Below are positions 25,736-34,182 of a DNA stretch of 64,000 bases, in pieces; position 1 is the first letter of the stretch; the number at the start of each line of letters is the position of its first letter. The notes beneath the pieces are model-generated. The model did no database searches and was not told where the DNA came from. It was given only the letters and a program-made list of their open reading frames with translations. The stretch spans positions 1 through 64,000 of the forward strand of contig NZ_CANLZZ010000009.1 of the NCBI RefSeq assembly GCF_947495725.1, given 5' to 3'. The translations under genes were made by a program, and so were the position numbers. The stretch comes from an uncultured Lutibacter sp. (GTDB lineage: Bacteria > Bacteroidota > Bacteroidia > Flavobacteriales > Flavobacteriaceae).

Positions 25736-28700
25736 TTATTTTTTATAATGTTTTTTATACTGAATAAATGCGAAAATTGAAATAACAGTAACAACTGAAA
25801 CGGCATAATATACAAACGTAGGTGTAATTGCTTTATCACCACTAGCATAAGAATGTAATCCAGATAAGTAAAAGTTAACTCCAAAATAAGTCATTAATAT
25901 AGAGGCAAAAGCCGCCACAGAACACACATTAAAAATAAATCGACCCCTTAAACCAGGCACTAATCTTAAGTGTAAAACAAATGCATAAATCATAATACTA
26001 ATTAAAGCCCAAGTTTCTTTAGGGTCCCAACCCCAATAACGACCCCAACTTTCATTGGCCCATTGTCCGCCTAAAAAGTTACCAATTACAAGCATTATTA
26101 ACCCAACAGTAAGTGACATTTCATTAATAATGGTAATTTCTTTAATAATTGCACCAACTTTTAATTTGTTTTTAGAATTGGTTAAAATCATAAGGATTAA
26201 TGCAATTAAACCAAGTATCATACCTAAAGCAAAAGGACCATAACTAGCAACAATAATTGCCACATGAATCATTAACCAATACGAATTTAATACAGGCTGA
26301 AGGTTAGCAATTTCTGGATCCATCCAATTCCAATGTGCTACCATTAATATAAATGCAGTTAAAAATGCTGTTGCAGCAATAGTCATAGAAGATCTTCTAC
26401 CGAAAATTAAACCAAATAACATTGTTGCCCATCCTACATAAATCATAGATTCGTAAGCATTACTCCAAGGAGCGTGTCCACTTACAATCCAACGTGCAAT
26501 TAACCCGCCAGTATGCATTAAAAATAGTCCAATAATAATAGCAATACTTCCTTTAATTAAAAAGTTGATGATTTTGTTATTGTTAAAAATTTGAAATATT
26601 ACAAAAAGAAACATTAATGTTCCAATATACATATAGTAACTAAACAGTTTTTTAAAAACATCGTACTTATTATATGCAATTTCTAAATCTATTTTTTTAT
26701 CAGAAGGATAAACGGCACTTCCGTATTTCTTTTGAAAATCGGATAATCCTTTTAATAATTGATTTGCGGTTGTATAATCATTAGTTTTTGTAGTTTCAGA
26801 TAGGGTTTGAACATAGATTGGTAAAAGCTGTCGCACAAATAATGAATCTTGTCCAGTAAAATGTGCGTTGTTTAAATTATTATGCGATACCCAAGTATTA
26901 TTTGCATCATTAGGGATAGGAAATATTCTTAAAATATCACCGGTAATTGCAGAATAAAATAAATTAACTCTCCGGTCTACATTAACAACATCTTTTTCAA
27001 ACTTACTTTTAATGTTACTTTTTTGGGCTTTTTGCTGGTCTTCAGCAATTTTATACATCCCTTTGCTGTCAAAAAAGTTTGCAAGTGTTGCATATTTTTG
27101 ATCGTGTGGAATACCAATAATATCTCTTAATTTCGTATTTCCTTTTTCAACATAAATAATAGGAATTTGAAACCATAAGCGTGGATTTTGTTGAATTGAT
27201 AAAAATACCTGAGAAGCATTCATTTCCTTATATGTGTCCTGTTTGCTAACTTTTCTTAACAATTGAGAGGCATATGTATGAATAGGTTTCATTCTACCTC
27301 CAGCATCCTGAATTATAATTTTACTGAAAGCTTCTGCGTGGTTTTTGTCAATTTTATTGGCAATTAATGCAGAATCAATTTGTTTTTCGGATAAATCGTG
27401 TTTGTGTTGTTGAGAAAAACTTGCTCCCGAAACAAATAGTAAAACGAGTAATGAAAGTGAAGCTTTGTTTTTCCTCATTTTTTGAAGACTTTTTCTTAAA
27501 GCATCAAATCTGGTATGTTTCATAAATAAAATTAAAATCAACCCGGCGTACAACAAAAAGTATCCAATATAAGTGATTGTAGAACCCCAAAAATCGTGAT
27601 TAACAGATAAATGAGTTTCTTCATATTCTGGAGTTATATTATAACTACTTTGAAAAAATTTATAACCTTTATAATTTAGAATATTATTCATGAAAATTCT
27701 AAAATCAAAGGTTTCACTAGGATCTATTACGGTTACTTCACTGGCGTAAGACATTGCACTTTCAGAACCGGGATATTTGTCTAACTGAAAATCGTTTAGT
27801 TTTATGCTAAAAGGTAATTGTTTTTGAAGGGCACCATAACTCATTCTAAAATTTAAATTTCCAATCGAAAACTGGGTTGGGGGTTGAATTGCTAATTTTC
27901 CTCCATTTAATTTAATGTGTTTGGTTTCTCCATTGCTGGTAACATCAAATTCTAATTGAGCTAACGAATTTTGATCCTTGTCACCAGGTACAGTTTTATA
28001 GGCTCCTTTAATTGGGTTTTTAGGGATTACAAATTGCAATCCGGCTAAATTGTGAACAGCTAGAATAGAAAAATCTTGAAGAGAATCTTTTTTAATGTTT
28101 CCCTCAAAACTATCGGCCATTCTAAAAAATTGACCATCAACAGCAGAAGTAATTTTTAATTTATTGTCTATAAAATTAAAGTCTATCGTGTTTTTGTTTG
28201 GAGCATCAAACCCAATCAAAACACCGTGAACTAACTCCGAAGTTCCTTTTTTGATGTAATGATTGTGACGACCGCCACCTCCTGATTCGACAAAAAGAAT
28301 ATAATCATCACCAGTTTCACTTTCTTCAAACACATTCGAAGCATTAGGAATATAGTCGGTAAGTTTAACAGAAACATCTGTTCCTTTAAAATCTGTTTTA
28401 TAATGATAGGAATTACTTCCTAGTGAGGATAATAAAATTGGATGATGAACCGGAGTTTTTTGTTCCTTTCCATCGTTTATTACAATACTTATATAATTTT
28501 TTTCAGAAAGAAATTTATTGGTAACATTACCTTCTTTAATTGGCATAATTCCTTCAAAACTAACATATCGTGTAATTCCTGCACCAATAATTATCAATAA
28601 AAAGGATAAGTGAAATGCTAATACTACCAGTTTTTCCTTTCTTAACAATTTATATTTAAAGATATTTCCAAAGAAATTAATTGCAAAGAAAACCATAATT

Positions 28701-28855
28701 GCTTCAAACCACCAAGCATTATAAACTAAGGCTTTGGCTGTTTCGGTTCCATAGTCGTTTTCAATAAATGTTGCCACCCCCATTGCCATTGCGAAAACGA
28801 GGAACAAAACGGCCATTAAACGGGTTGAATATATAAGTGATAAGAATTTATTCAT
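25736..28855 (-). CDS. ccsBA: fused ResB/CcsB-CcsA cytochrome c biogenesis protein
   Basis: 1039 residues. The N-terminal ~460 residues are ResB/CcsB-like: membrane segments at about 11-30, 45-65 and 76-98, a large periplasmic domain, and another segment before residue 450. The middle part is periplasmic. The C-terminal ~330 residues are CcsA with many membrane spans and the tryptophan-rich heme motif WGRYWGWDPKETWALI. System II enzymes export heme and attach it to CxxCH apocytochromes. The fusion form is known in epsilon-proteobacteria and Bacteroidota. It would supply cytochromes such as NorC in this same window. Confidence 0.9.
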   Translation of the reverse strand: MNKFLSLIYSTRLMAVLFLVFAMAMGVATFIENDYGTETAKALVYNAWWFEAIMVFFAINFFGNIFKYKLLRKEKLVVLAFHLSFLLIIIGAGITRYVSFEGIMPIKEGNVTNKFLSEKNYISIVINDGKEQKTPVHHPILLSSLGSNSYHYKTDFKGTDVSVKLTDYIPNASNVFEESETGDDYILFVESGGGGRHNHYIKKGTSELVHGVLIGFDAPNKNTIDFNFIDNKLKITSAVDGQFFRMADSFEGNIKKDSLQDFSILAVHNLAGLQFVIPKNPIKGAYKTVPGDKDQNSLAQLEFDVTSNGETKHIKLNGGKLAIQPPTQFSIGNLNFRMSYGALQKQLPFSIKLNDFQLDKYPGSESAMSYASEVTVIDPSETFDFRIFMNNILNYKGYKFFQSSYNITPEYEETHLSVNHDFWGSTITYIGYFLLYAGLILILFMKHTRFDALRKSLQKMRKNKASLSLLVLLFVSGASFSQQHKHDLSEKQIDSALIANKIDKNHAEAFSKIIIQDAGGRMKPIHTYASQLLRKVSKQDTYKEMNASQVFLSIQQNPRLWFQIPIIYVEKGNTKLRDIIGIPHDQKYATLANFFDSKGMYKIAEDQQKAQKSNIKSKFEKDVVNVDRRVNLFYSAITGDILRIFPIPNDANNTWVSHNNLNNAHFTGQDSLFVRQLLPIYVQTLSETTKTNDYTTANQLLKGLSDFQKKYGSAVYPSDKKIDLEIAYNKYDVFKKLFSYYMYIGTLMFLFVIFQIFNNNKIINFLIKGSIAIIIGLFLMHTGGLIARWIVSGHAPWSNAYESMIYVGWATMLFGLIFGRRSSMTIAATAFLTAFILMVAHWNWMDPEIANLQPVLNSYWLMIHVAIIVASYGPFALGMILGLIALILMILTNSKNKLKVGAIIKEITIINEMSLTVGLIMLVIGNFLGGQWANESWGRYWGWDPKETWALISIMIYAFVLHLRLVPGLRGRFIFNVCSVAAFASILMTYFGVNFYLSGLHSYASGDKAITPTFVYYAVSVVTVISIFAFIQYKKHYKK

Positions 28856-28888
28856 AGGGATGCTTTTATTAGAATTCTATATGTTTGG

Positions 28889-28896
28889 CAAAAATA
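28889..28896 (-). promoter_or_regulatory. ccsBA -7 promoter element
   Basis: TATTTTTG on the minus strand, an exact TAnnTTTG match, 34 bases before the ATG. Confidence 0.55.
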
Positions 28897-28910
28897 ATGA
28901 TAATTGTCAT
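28897..28910. promoter_or_regulatory. FNR/CRP-type box inside the ccsBA promoter
   Basis: atgataattgtcat is a near-perfect palindrome of the form TGA-N6-TCA, like the site before norC (tgacaattgtca). It abuts the -7 element on its upstream side, so a bound protein would block RNA polymerase; repression is more likely than activation. Confidence 0.45.
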
Positions 28911-28993
28911 ATAAATGGTATGTTATTAAGTTTTAAAAAGTTAAAATTCTTAAAAAGATACAAGGTCAAAGTTAACCGTAACTTTTGTTACAA

Positions 28994-29013
28994 TAACTGA
29001 CGTTTATCAGTTA
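28994..29013. promoter_or_regulatory. FNR/CRP-type box upstream of tnaA
   Basis: taactga-cgttta-tcagtta has 7-bp perfect arms. Its centre is about 62 bp upstream of the tnaA -7 element, roughly -75 from the likely start, a place where CRP/FNR proteins can activate. Confidence 0.45.
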
Positions 29014-29065
29014 ATTAATTATTCAATTTATTGTAACTAAAATTGTCCATTTTAATAAATGTTTA

Positions 29066-29073
29066 TAAATTTG
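29066..29073 (+). promoter_or_regulatory. tnaA -7 promoter element
   Basis: taaatttg, an exact TAnnTTTG match, leaving a leader of about 130 bases before the tnaA ATG at 29212. Confidence 0.45.
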
Positions 29074-29211
29074 CTATACTTTTTTAAACAATGAGAACAT
29101 TTACTAGTAATAATTTATATTTAAATATTAAGCGTCCTGAGTGCTTTATTAAATAGTGCCTTCTAATTACCAGTCTCAAACTTTTAAACTTTTAAACTAA
29201 AAATATTACTT

Positions 29212-30588
29212 ATGGAATTGCCATATGCAGAACCTTATAAAATAAAAATGGTTGAATCAATAAAGCGTTCAACAAAAGAGCAACGATTAAAATGGATTAA
29301 AAAAGCTAAATACAACTTATTTAATTTAGATTCGGAACATGTATTTATTGATTTGTTAACCGATTCTGGTACCGGGGCAATGAGTGATAAGCAATGGGCA
29401 GAAATGATGATTGGTGATGAAAGTTATGCAGGATCGTCTTCATATAAAAAATTAAAAAAAGTAGTAAAAAATATAACTGGATTTAAATACTTTTTACCAA
29501 CGCATCAAGGAAGAGCTGCCGAAAATGTGTTGTTTTCAGCAATGATAAAAGAAGGAGATATTGTTCCTGGTAATTCGCATTTCGATACTACCAAAGGTCA
29601 TATTGAATTTAGGAAAGCAACAGCTGTAGATTGCACCATAGATGAAGCTTTTGATACATCAATACTGCACCCGTTTAAAGGTAATATAGATTTAAAGAAA
29701 TTAGAAGATGTATTTCAAAAATATCCAAAAGAGCAAATTCCTTTTGTTATTCTTACAATAACTTGTAATAGTGCTGGTGGGCAACCAGTTTCTGTTAAAA
29801 ATGTAAAAGAGGTTTCAAATTTGTGCAAACAATATGGTGTTCCTTTGTATTTTGATGCTGCTAGATTTGCTGAGAATGCCTATTTCATTAAAAAAAGAGA
29901 AAAAGGCTATGAAAATAAAACCATAAAAGAAATTGTAAAAGAAGTTTTTTCTTATGGAGATGGAATGACTATTAGTGCTAAAAAAGATGGACTTGTAAAT
30001 ATGGGAGGGTTTATAGCCTTAAATAATAAGGGAATATTTAAAAAAGCAACCGTGTTTAATATTATGTTTGAAGGTTTTATAACCTATGGAGGAATGAATG
30101 GAAGAGACATGGGAGCATTGGCAGTTGGTTTAAACGAATCTACAGAATTTAATTATTTAGAAAGTAGAGTAGAACAAATAGCTTATTTGGGTAAAAAGCT
30201 TGTGGAATATGGAGTTCCAGTTCAACAACCTTTTGGAGGTCATGCTATATTTTTAGATGCCAATAAATTTGTGCCAACAATTCCTAGAGAGGAATATAGA
30301 GCTCAGGCTTTAGCAATAGAATTGTATATTGTAGGTGGAATTAGGGGCGTAGAAATAGGAACAGTTTTGGCGGATAGAGATCCAATTACAAGAGAAAACA
30401 GATATCCAGAATTAGAATTGGTACGTTTGGCAGTTCCTAGAAGAACTTATACTAATAATCACATGGATTTTATTGCCGTTGCTTTAAAAAATATTTATGA
30501 TACAAGAAATGAAGCAAAATCAGGATATAAAATTATTGATGAAGCGCCAATTATGAGACATTTTACTGTTCAATTTGAAAAAATATAA
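29212..30588 (+). CDS. tnaA: tryptophanase (tryptophan indole-lyase)
   Basis: 458 residues of the PLP-dependent beta-eliminating lyase family (DLLTDSGTGAMSDKQWAEMM; PTHQGRAAE; SAKKDGLVNMGG with the PLP lysine). Tryptophanase and tyrosine phenol-lyase are close; here the C-terminal motif is RHFTVQF, with His as in tryptophanase (His463 in E. coli) rather than the Phe of tyrosine phenol-lyase, and ARFAENAYFIKKRE, GIRGVEIG and ITCNSAGGQPVS also follow tryptophanase. It splits Trp into indole, pyruvate and ammonia. Cytoplasmic. It lies next to the NO module and behind an FNR/CRP-type box. Confidence 0.88.
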   Translation: MELPYAEPYKIKMVESIKRSTKEQRLKWIKKAKYNLFNLDSEHVFIDLLTDSGTGAMSDKQWAEMMIGDESYAGSSSYKKLKKVVKNITGFKYFLPTHQGRAAENVLFSAMIKEGDIVPGNSHFDTTKGHIEFRKATAVDCTIDEAFDTSILHPFKGNIDLKKLEDVFQKYPKEQIPFVILTITCNSAGGQPVSVKNVKEVSNLCKQYGVPLYFDAARFAENAYFIKKREKGYENKTIKEIVKEVFSYGDGMTISAKKDGLVNMGGFIALNNKGIFKKATVFNIMFEGFITYGGMNGRDMGALAVGLNESTEFNYLESRVEQIAYLGKKLVEYGVPVQQPFGGHAIFLDANKFVPTIPREEYRAQALAIELYIVGGIRGVEIGTVLADRDPITRENRYPELELVRLAVPRRTYTNNHMDFIAVALKNIYDTRNEAKSGYKIIDEAPIMRHFTVQFEKI

Positions 30589-30645
30589 TACATGTTTGTC
30601 TTTTTTTGTTAATTTTACCGTATTGAAATTGAAAAGTTAAGGATT

Positions 30646-31110
30646 ATGATGTTATCTCGTGCCAGTAAGTATGCAATTTTGTCAACTTTATTTTTGGCAG
30701 AACATGTTAAAGACAAGAAAAAAATAAGCGTTAAAGTAATTGCAGAAAGTATAGATGTTCCAAGTCCTTTTTTGGCTAAATTGTTTCAACAATTGGTTAA
30801 AGGGAAAATAATTTCATCTACAAAAGGACCAAATGGAGGGTTTTATTTAACAAAGAGTAACCAAAAGAAATCGGTTTTAGATATAATTGAGAATATAGAT
30901 GGTTTAAATAGATTAAACGAATGTTTTTTAGGGTTATCAGAATGTGATGGAAGTAACCCTTGTCCCGTTCATTTTATAGTTGAACCGTTTAAAAACAGTA
31001 TTTTAGGGAAGTTTAGAGATAAAAATATTATGGAATTTTCCGAAGAAATTGTATCTCATGGTAGAAAACTTTCGTTAAAAGATCTTTCCCCTGAATTCGA
31101 TAAAAAGTAA
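30646..31110 (+). CDS. Rrf2 family regulator, NsrR-like
   Basis: 154 residues (or one fewer if the second of two ATGs is used; the family starts MLSRASKYAI). Winged helix-turn-helix in residues 1-75 with VPSPFLAKLFQQLVKGKIISSTKGPNGGF. Cysteines follow at ECFLGLSECDGSNPCPVH (C-x7-C-x6-C), the position where NsrR, IscR and RsrR hold an Fe-S cluster. With norCB starting 118 bp downstream, an NO-sensing role is likely. It could repress the nor genes or activate them; the DNA site is unknown. Confidence 0.82.
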   Translation: MMLSRASKYAILSTLFLAEHVKDKKKISVKVIAESIDVPSPFLAKLFQQLVKGKIISSTKGPNGGFYLTKSNQKKSVLDIIENIDGLNRLNECFLGLSECDGSNPCPVHFIVEPFKNSILGKFRDKNIMEFSEEIVSHGRKLSLKDLSPEFDKK

Positions 31111-31116
31111 AATAAC

Positions 31117-31128
31117 TGACAATTGTCA
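31117..31128. promoter_or_regulatory. FNR/CRP-type box of the norC promoter
   Basis: tgacaattgtca is a perfect 12-bp palindrome (TGA-N6-TCA). Its centre is 28.5 bp before the first base of the -7 element tatttttg, so about -41.5 from the expected start, the standard class II activator position. Confidence 0.6.
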
Positions 31129-31150
31129 CTGATAAATAAAAATTATAATC

Positions 31151-31158
31151 TATTTTTG
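31151..31158 (+). promoter_or_regulatory. norC -7 promoter element
   Basis: tatttttg, an exact TAnnTTTG match. The leader before the norC ATG would be about 65 bases and starts with a small hairpin at 31168-31183. Confidence 0.6.
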
Positions 31159-31167
31159 CTTTTATAA

Positions 31168-31183
31168 AAGATAAAAAGGTCTT
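31168..31183 (+). promoter_or_regulatory. 5'-terminal leader hairpin of the nor transcript
   Basis: AAGAT and GTCTT pair around AAAAAG (with a U-G pair). The porin gene leader at 38670-38687 has the same structure with AAAGAC/GTCTTT, so the pairing is kept while one base differs. The surrounding aaaaggtctt is also shared. Confidence 0.45.
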
Positions 31184-31228
31184 AATATATTTAAAACTGA
31201 AAAATTAATTAATTAAACAACTAAACAC

Positions 31229-31708
31229 ATGTTATCTAAAAAACAGGCAAGAGCTTTCTTTTTGGGGGGAACATTAGTAACGTTTCTAATTTTTATAGGA
31301 CTTACAGTATTTTCTTTATCAAAAGAAGTTGACCAAACAAATCACGGCAATATTACAGCAGAAGTTGTAAGAGGAAAAGAAATTTGGGAATCAAACAATT
31401 GTATGGGATGTCATACAATACTTGGTGAAGGCGCATATTATGCACCAGAATTAACTAAAGTTGTAGACCGTTTAAACCAAAAATATGATGGCAACGGGGA
31501 GCAAGTAATTAAGAGCATTTTAATGTCTCAAGGACCTTGGCAACCAAATGGTAGAAAAATGGTAGCTTATGGTATGACCGAGCAAGAAGCTTCAGATGTT
31601 GTAGCTTTTTTTAAATGGATAGGTGAAATTGACTTAAACGGGTTTGGAGAAGTAGTAGGAGTCGATAGAAAAATATCACCGTTAGCAAAAGAAAAAATTA
31701 ACAACTAA
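31229..31708 (+). CDS. norC: nitric oxide reductase cytochrome c subunit
   Basis: 159 residues. N-terminal membrane anchor at about 9-30, then a periplasmic mono-heme cytochrome c domain with C58-M-G-C61-H62 in NNCMGCHTILGEGAYYAPEL and the distal Met ligand region KMVAYGMTEQEA. This is NorC, which passes electrons to NorB for reduction of 2 NO to N2O. It is directly followed by norB (12-bp gap) and preceded by an FNR/CRP-type promoter. Confidence 0.93.
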   Translation: MLSKKQARAFFLGGTLVTFLIFIGLTVFSLSKEVDQTNHGNITAEVVRGKEIWESNNCMGCHTILGEGAYYAPELTKVVDRLNQKYDGNGEQVIKSILMSQGPWQPNGRKMVAYGMTEQEASDVVAFFKWIGEIDLNGFGEVVGVDRKISPLAKEKINN

Positions 31709-31720
31709 GAAATTATAAAG

Positions 31721-33058
31721 ATGAAATATAAATCACAAAAAGTAGCGTATTGGTTTTTTGCCCTTTCAATGTTGCTATTAGTTTTACAAATTACCTATGG
31801 TTTTATCATGGGATTCGCACGAATAGGGTTCGATAATTTACATGATTTTATTCCTTTTAATACCGCAAGAGCAGTTCATACTAATTTATTAGTAGTTTGG
31901 TTGTTATCAGGGTTTATGGGAGCCGCTTATTATATTATTCCAGAAGAAGCTCAAAAAGAACTTGTAAGTGTTAAACTAGCTTACGTTCAGTTAATTAGTT
32001 TGGCAATTGTTGGTGTAATAGCAGTTGTTGGTTATCATTTTAATTATTGGGAAGGAAGAAAATTTTTAGAAATTCCTAGACCTTTAGATTATTTAGTAGT
32101 AGTAAACGTTTTACTATTTTTAGGATTAATTCTAACAACATTATTTACTTCAAAAAGAAAAACAACTACAGCTTTAGTATTGTCAATGGGTCTTTTATTT
32201 GCAGCTTTATTGTATTTACCGGGTATGTTACCATTCGATAGTCAAGTTACAGATTCTTTTTTCCGTTGGTGGGTTGTTCACTTATGGGTAGAAGGTGTTT
32301 GGGAATTAATTATGGGAGGTATTTTATCCTTCTTATTAATTAAATTAACTGGTGTAGATAGAGAAGTTATTGAAAAATGGCTGTACGTAATTGTTGGATT
32401 AACATTCTTATCAGGTGTTTTAGGAACAGGTCACCATTACTATTATATTGGTGTAAATAAAATTTGGTTAGTAGTTGGTGGTATATTTTCAGCATTAGAA
32501 CCTTTAGCGTTTTTAGCAATGGCATTATTTGCTGTAAATATGTACAGAAAAGGAGAGAAGAAACATCCAAATAAATTAGCATTATATTGGACATTAGGTT
32601 CAGCAATTGTTTCGTTTGTTGGTGCAGGTTTGTTAGGTTTTGCACACACATTACCTCAAACAAATTTATACACTCACGGAACTTTAGTAACTGCAATGCA
32701 CGGACATTTAGCCTTCTGGGGAGCGTATGCAATGATTGTTTTAGCAATAATTAGTTATAGTTTGCCAAATATGACAGGTAGAAAATTATACGAATCTGCG
32801 AGTGGTAGAGCGGCCTTTTGGTTATCTAATATTGGTATGATTGGTATGACCGTTGCTTTTGGTGTTGCAGGTGTTGCTCAGGTTTATTTAGAACGTAAGT
32901 TTGGAATGGAATTTATGGCTGTTCAAAAAGAAATAAGCATACATTTTGTAGTGTTGATACTTTGCGCAACTATGTTTACAACAGGAATTGTATTATATAT
33001 TATAGATTTTTACAAGCACGGTAAACCAACCGATGAAGCTTTGGAATTAAATAATTAA
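31721..33058 (+). CDS. norB: nitric oxide reductase catalytic subunit
   Basis: 445 residues with about 12 membrane spans, the size of cytochrome-c-dependent NorB without the quinol-oxidising N-terminal extension of qNor. Heme and FeB ligands are visible: ARAVHTNLLV (low-spin heme His), WWVVHLWVEGVWELI (FeB His plus the conserved Glu pair), GTGHHYYYIG (two FeB His) and TAMHGHLAFWGAY (both heme His). It reduces NO to N2O at a heme b3-FeB site in the inner membrane, using electrons from NorC. Confidence 0.94.
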   Translation: MKYKSQKVAYWFFALSMLLLVLQITYGFIMGFARIGFDNLHDFIPFNTARAVHTNLLVVWLLSGFMGAAYYIIPEEAQKELVSVKLAYVQLISLAIVGVIAVVGYHFNYWEGRKFLEIPRPLDYLVVVNVLLFLGLILTTLFTSKRKTTTALVLSMGLLFAALLYLPGMLPFDSQVTDSFFRWWVVHLWVEGVWELIMGGILSFLLIKLTGVDREVIEKWLYVIVGLTFLSGVLGTGHHYYYIGVNKIWLVVGGIFSALEPLAFLAMALFAVNMYRKGEKKHPNKLALYWTLGSAIVSFVGAGLLGFAHTLPQTNLYTHGTLVTAMHGHLAFWGAYAMIVLAIISYSLPNMTGRKLYESASGRAAFWLSNIGMIGMTVAFGVAGVAQVYLERKFGMEFMAVQKEISIHFVVLILCATMFTTGIVLYIIDFYKHGKPTDEALELNN

Positions 33059-33078
33059 AATATTGATTTTAGATTTGG

Positions 33079-33140
33079 CCAGAGCTATGGTAAACTATAA
33101 TTATTCCATACTTAATAGTTTATTTTAGTTCTGGTTTTTT
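33079..33140 (+). terminator. long hairpin with T run between norB and norQ
   Basis: ccagagctatggtaaactat (33079-33098) pairs imperfectly (16 of 20) with atagtttattttagttctgg (33115-33134), followed by six T. It may be a leaky terminator or an mRNA-stabilising 3' end that lowers norQD expression relative to norCB. Confidence 0.55.
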
Positions 33141-33152
33141 AAATTTTTTAAT

Positions 33153-33932
33153 ATGAAAAATCAATTACCATATTACCACCAAGTAGGAAAAGAAGTTGAA
33201 GTGTTTGAACACGCTTATAAAAACAAAATTCCATTTTTATTAAAAGGTCCTACAGGAACGGGTAAATCTAGATTTATTGAGTATATGGCTCATAAATTAG
33301 ATAAAAAATTAATTACAATTTCTTGTCATGAAGAAACTTCTTCAACAGATTTAGTAGGAAGATATATTATAAAAGGAGCAGAAACTATTTGGTCTGATGG
33401 TCCTTTGACAACTGCTTTAAAACAAGGAGCAATTATTTATTTAGATGAAATTGCTGAAGCAAGACCAGATGTAATTGTAGCCATTCATTCTTTAACAGAT
33501 CACAGACGTGAAATGTTTATTGATAAGTTAGGTGAAACTGTAAAAGCGCACGAAGATTTTATGTTGGTTGCATCCTTTAATCCTGGTTATCAAAAAGGAT
33601 TTAAAGAATTAAAACCATCTACTCGTCAGCGATTTATAGCAACATCATTTGCTTATCCTGAAGCTAAAATTGAAGCTGAAATATTAGTAAATGAAACTAA
33701 GGTAGATAAGGAAATTGCTAAAAAACTAGTAAATATTGCTACTAAGATTAGAAATTTAACAGAGCTTGGTTTGGCAGAAACTGTTTCTACGCGTTTGTTG
33801 GTTGATGCTGCAAAACTAATTTATAGCGGATTACCAAAACGTTTATCTGTTGAAGTTGCGATTGTAGAACCTTTAACCGATGATTTAGATGTGGTTGAAG
33901 CTTTAAAAGATTTATGTAATCTAATGATTTAA
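33153..33932 (+). CDS. norQ: MoxR-type AAA+ ATPase NorQ
   Basis: 259 residues. Walker A G32-PTGTGK-S39, Walker B IIYLDEIAEA, sensor and arginine-finger region LKPSTRQRFIATSF. This is the CbbQ/NirQ/NorQ group of AAA+ ATPases, which act with a VWA partner (NorD) to insert or activate the FeB site of NorB. Cytoplasmic. Its partner norD lies 250 bp further on, separated by repeat DNA. Confidence 0.9.
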   Translation: MKNQLPYYHQVGKEVEVFEHAYKNKIPFLLKGPTGTGKSRFIEYMAHKLDKKLITISCHEETSSTDLVGRYIIKGAETIWSDGPLTTALKQGAIIYLDEIAEARPDVIVAIHSLTDHRREMFIDKLGETVKAHEDFMLVASFNPGYQKGFKELKPSTRQRFIATSFAYPEAKIEAEILVNETKVDKEIAKKLVNIATKIRNLTELGLAETVSTRLLVDAAKLIYSGLPKRLSVEVAIVEPLTDDLDVVEALKDLCNLMI

Positions 33933-33940
33933 AGGGAGTC

Positions 33941-33979
33941 GGAAGTGAGAAGTTAGAAGTCAGAAGTTGGAAGTTGGGA
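33941..33979. repeat. 7-bp tandem repeat (GAAGTTR-type)
   Basis: Five degenerate units in a row: ggaagtg, agaagtt, agaagtc, agaagtt, ggaagtt. Such heptamer runs are common in Bacteroidota intergenic DNA. It starts 8 bp after the norQ stop. Confidence 0.75.
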
Positions 33980-34034
33980 GATTGAAATTGAAAGTGGACG
34001 AGAGGAGTTGAAAACAAGCTGAAAATAAAAAGTT

Positions 34035-34120
34035 GTCATAATGAGCCTGTCTAAGTCAAAAATGGTTAATAAGTCATGTCATACTGTGTCTGTCGAAGTA
34101 TGTTTCAGAATCTCATCAAC
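34035..34120. repeat. two degenerate dispersed (REP-like) repeat copies
   Basis: gtcataatgagcctgtctaag (34035-34055) and gtcatactgtgtctgtcgaag (34078-34098, continuing as tatgtttcagaatctcatc) are related. I recall the core (GTCAT..CTG....CTGTCGAAG..TCTCATC) as a dispersed repeat in many Flavobacteriia genomes. No coding potential. Confidence 0.55.
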
Positions 34121-34182
34121 ATAAAAATACACACAATAACAAATAGCAATTAACCAAAAACTAAACTCAATAACTAAAAGTA

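Larger units (their letters stand above)
28856..29211. other. divergent ccsBA/tnaA regulatory region (356 bp)
   Basis: No conserved gene. It contains two TGA-N6-TCA boxes (28897-28910 and 28994-29013), a gtaac-tttt-gttac palindrome at about 28978-28991, promoter elements for both genes, a 21-codon open frame from 29091 to 29156 and a short tandem of cttttaaa before tnaA. Confidence 0.6.
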
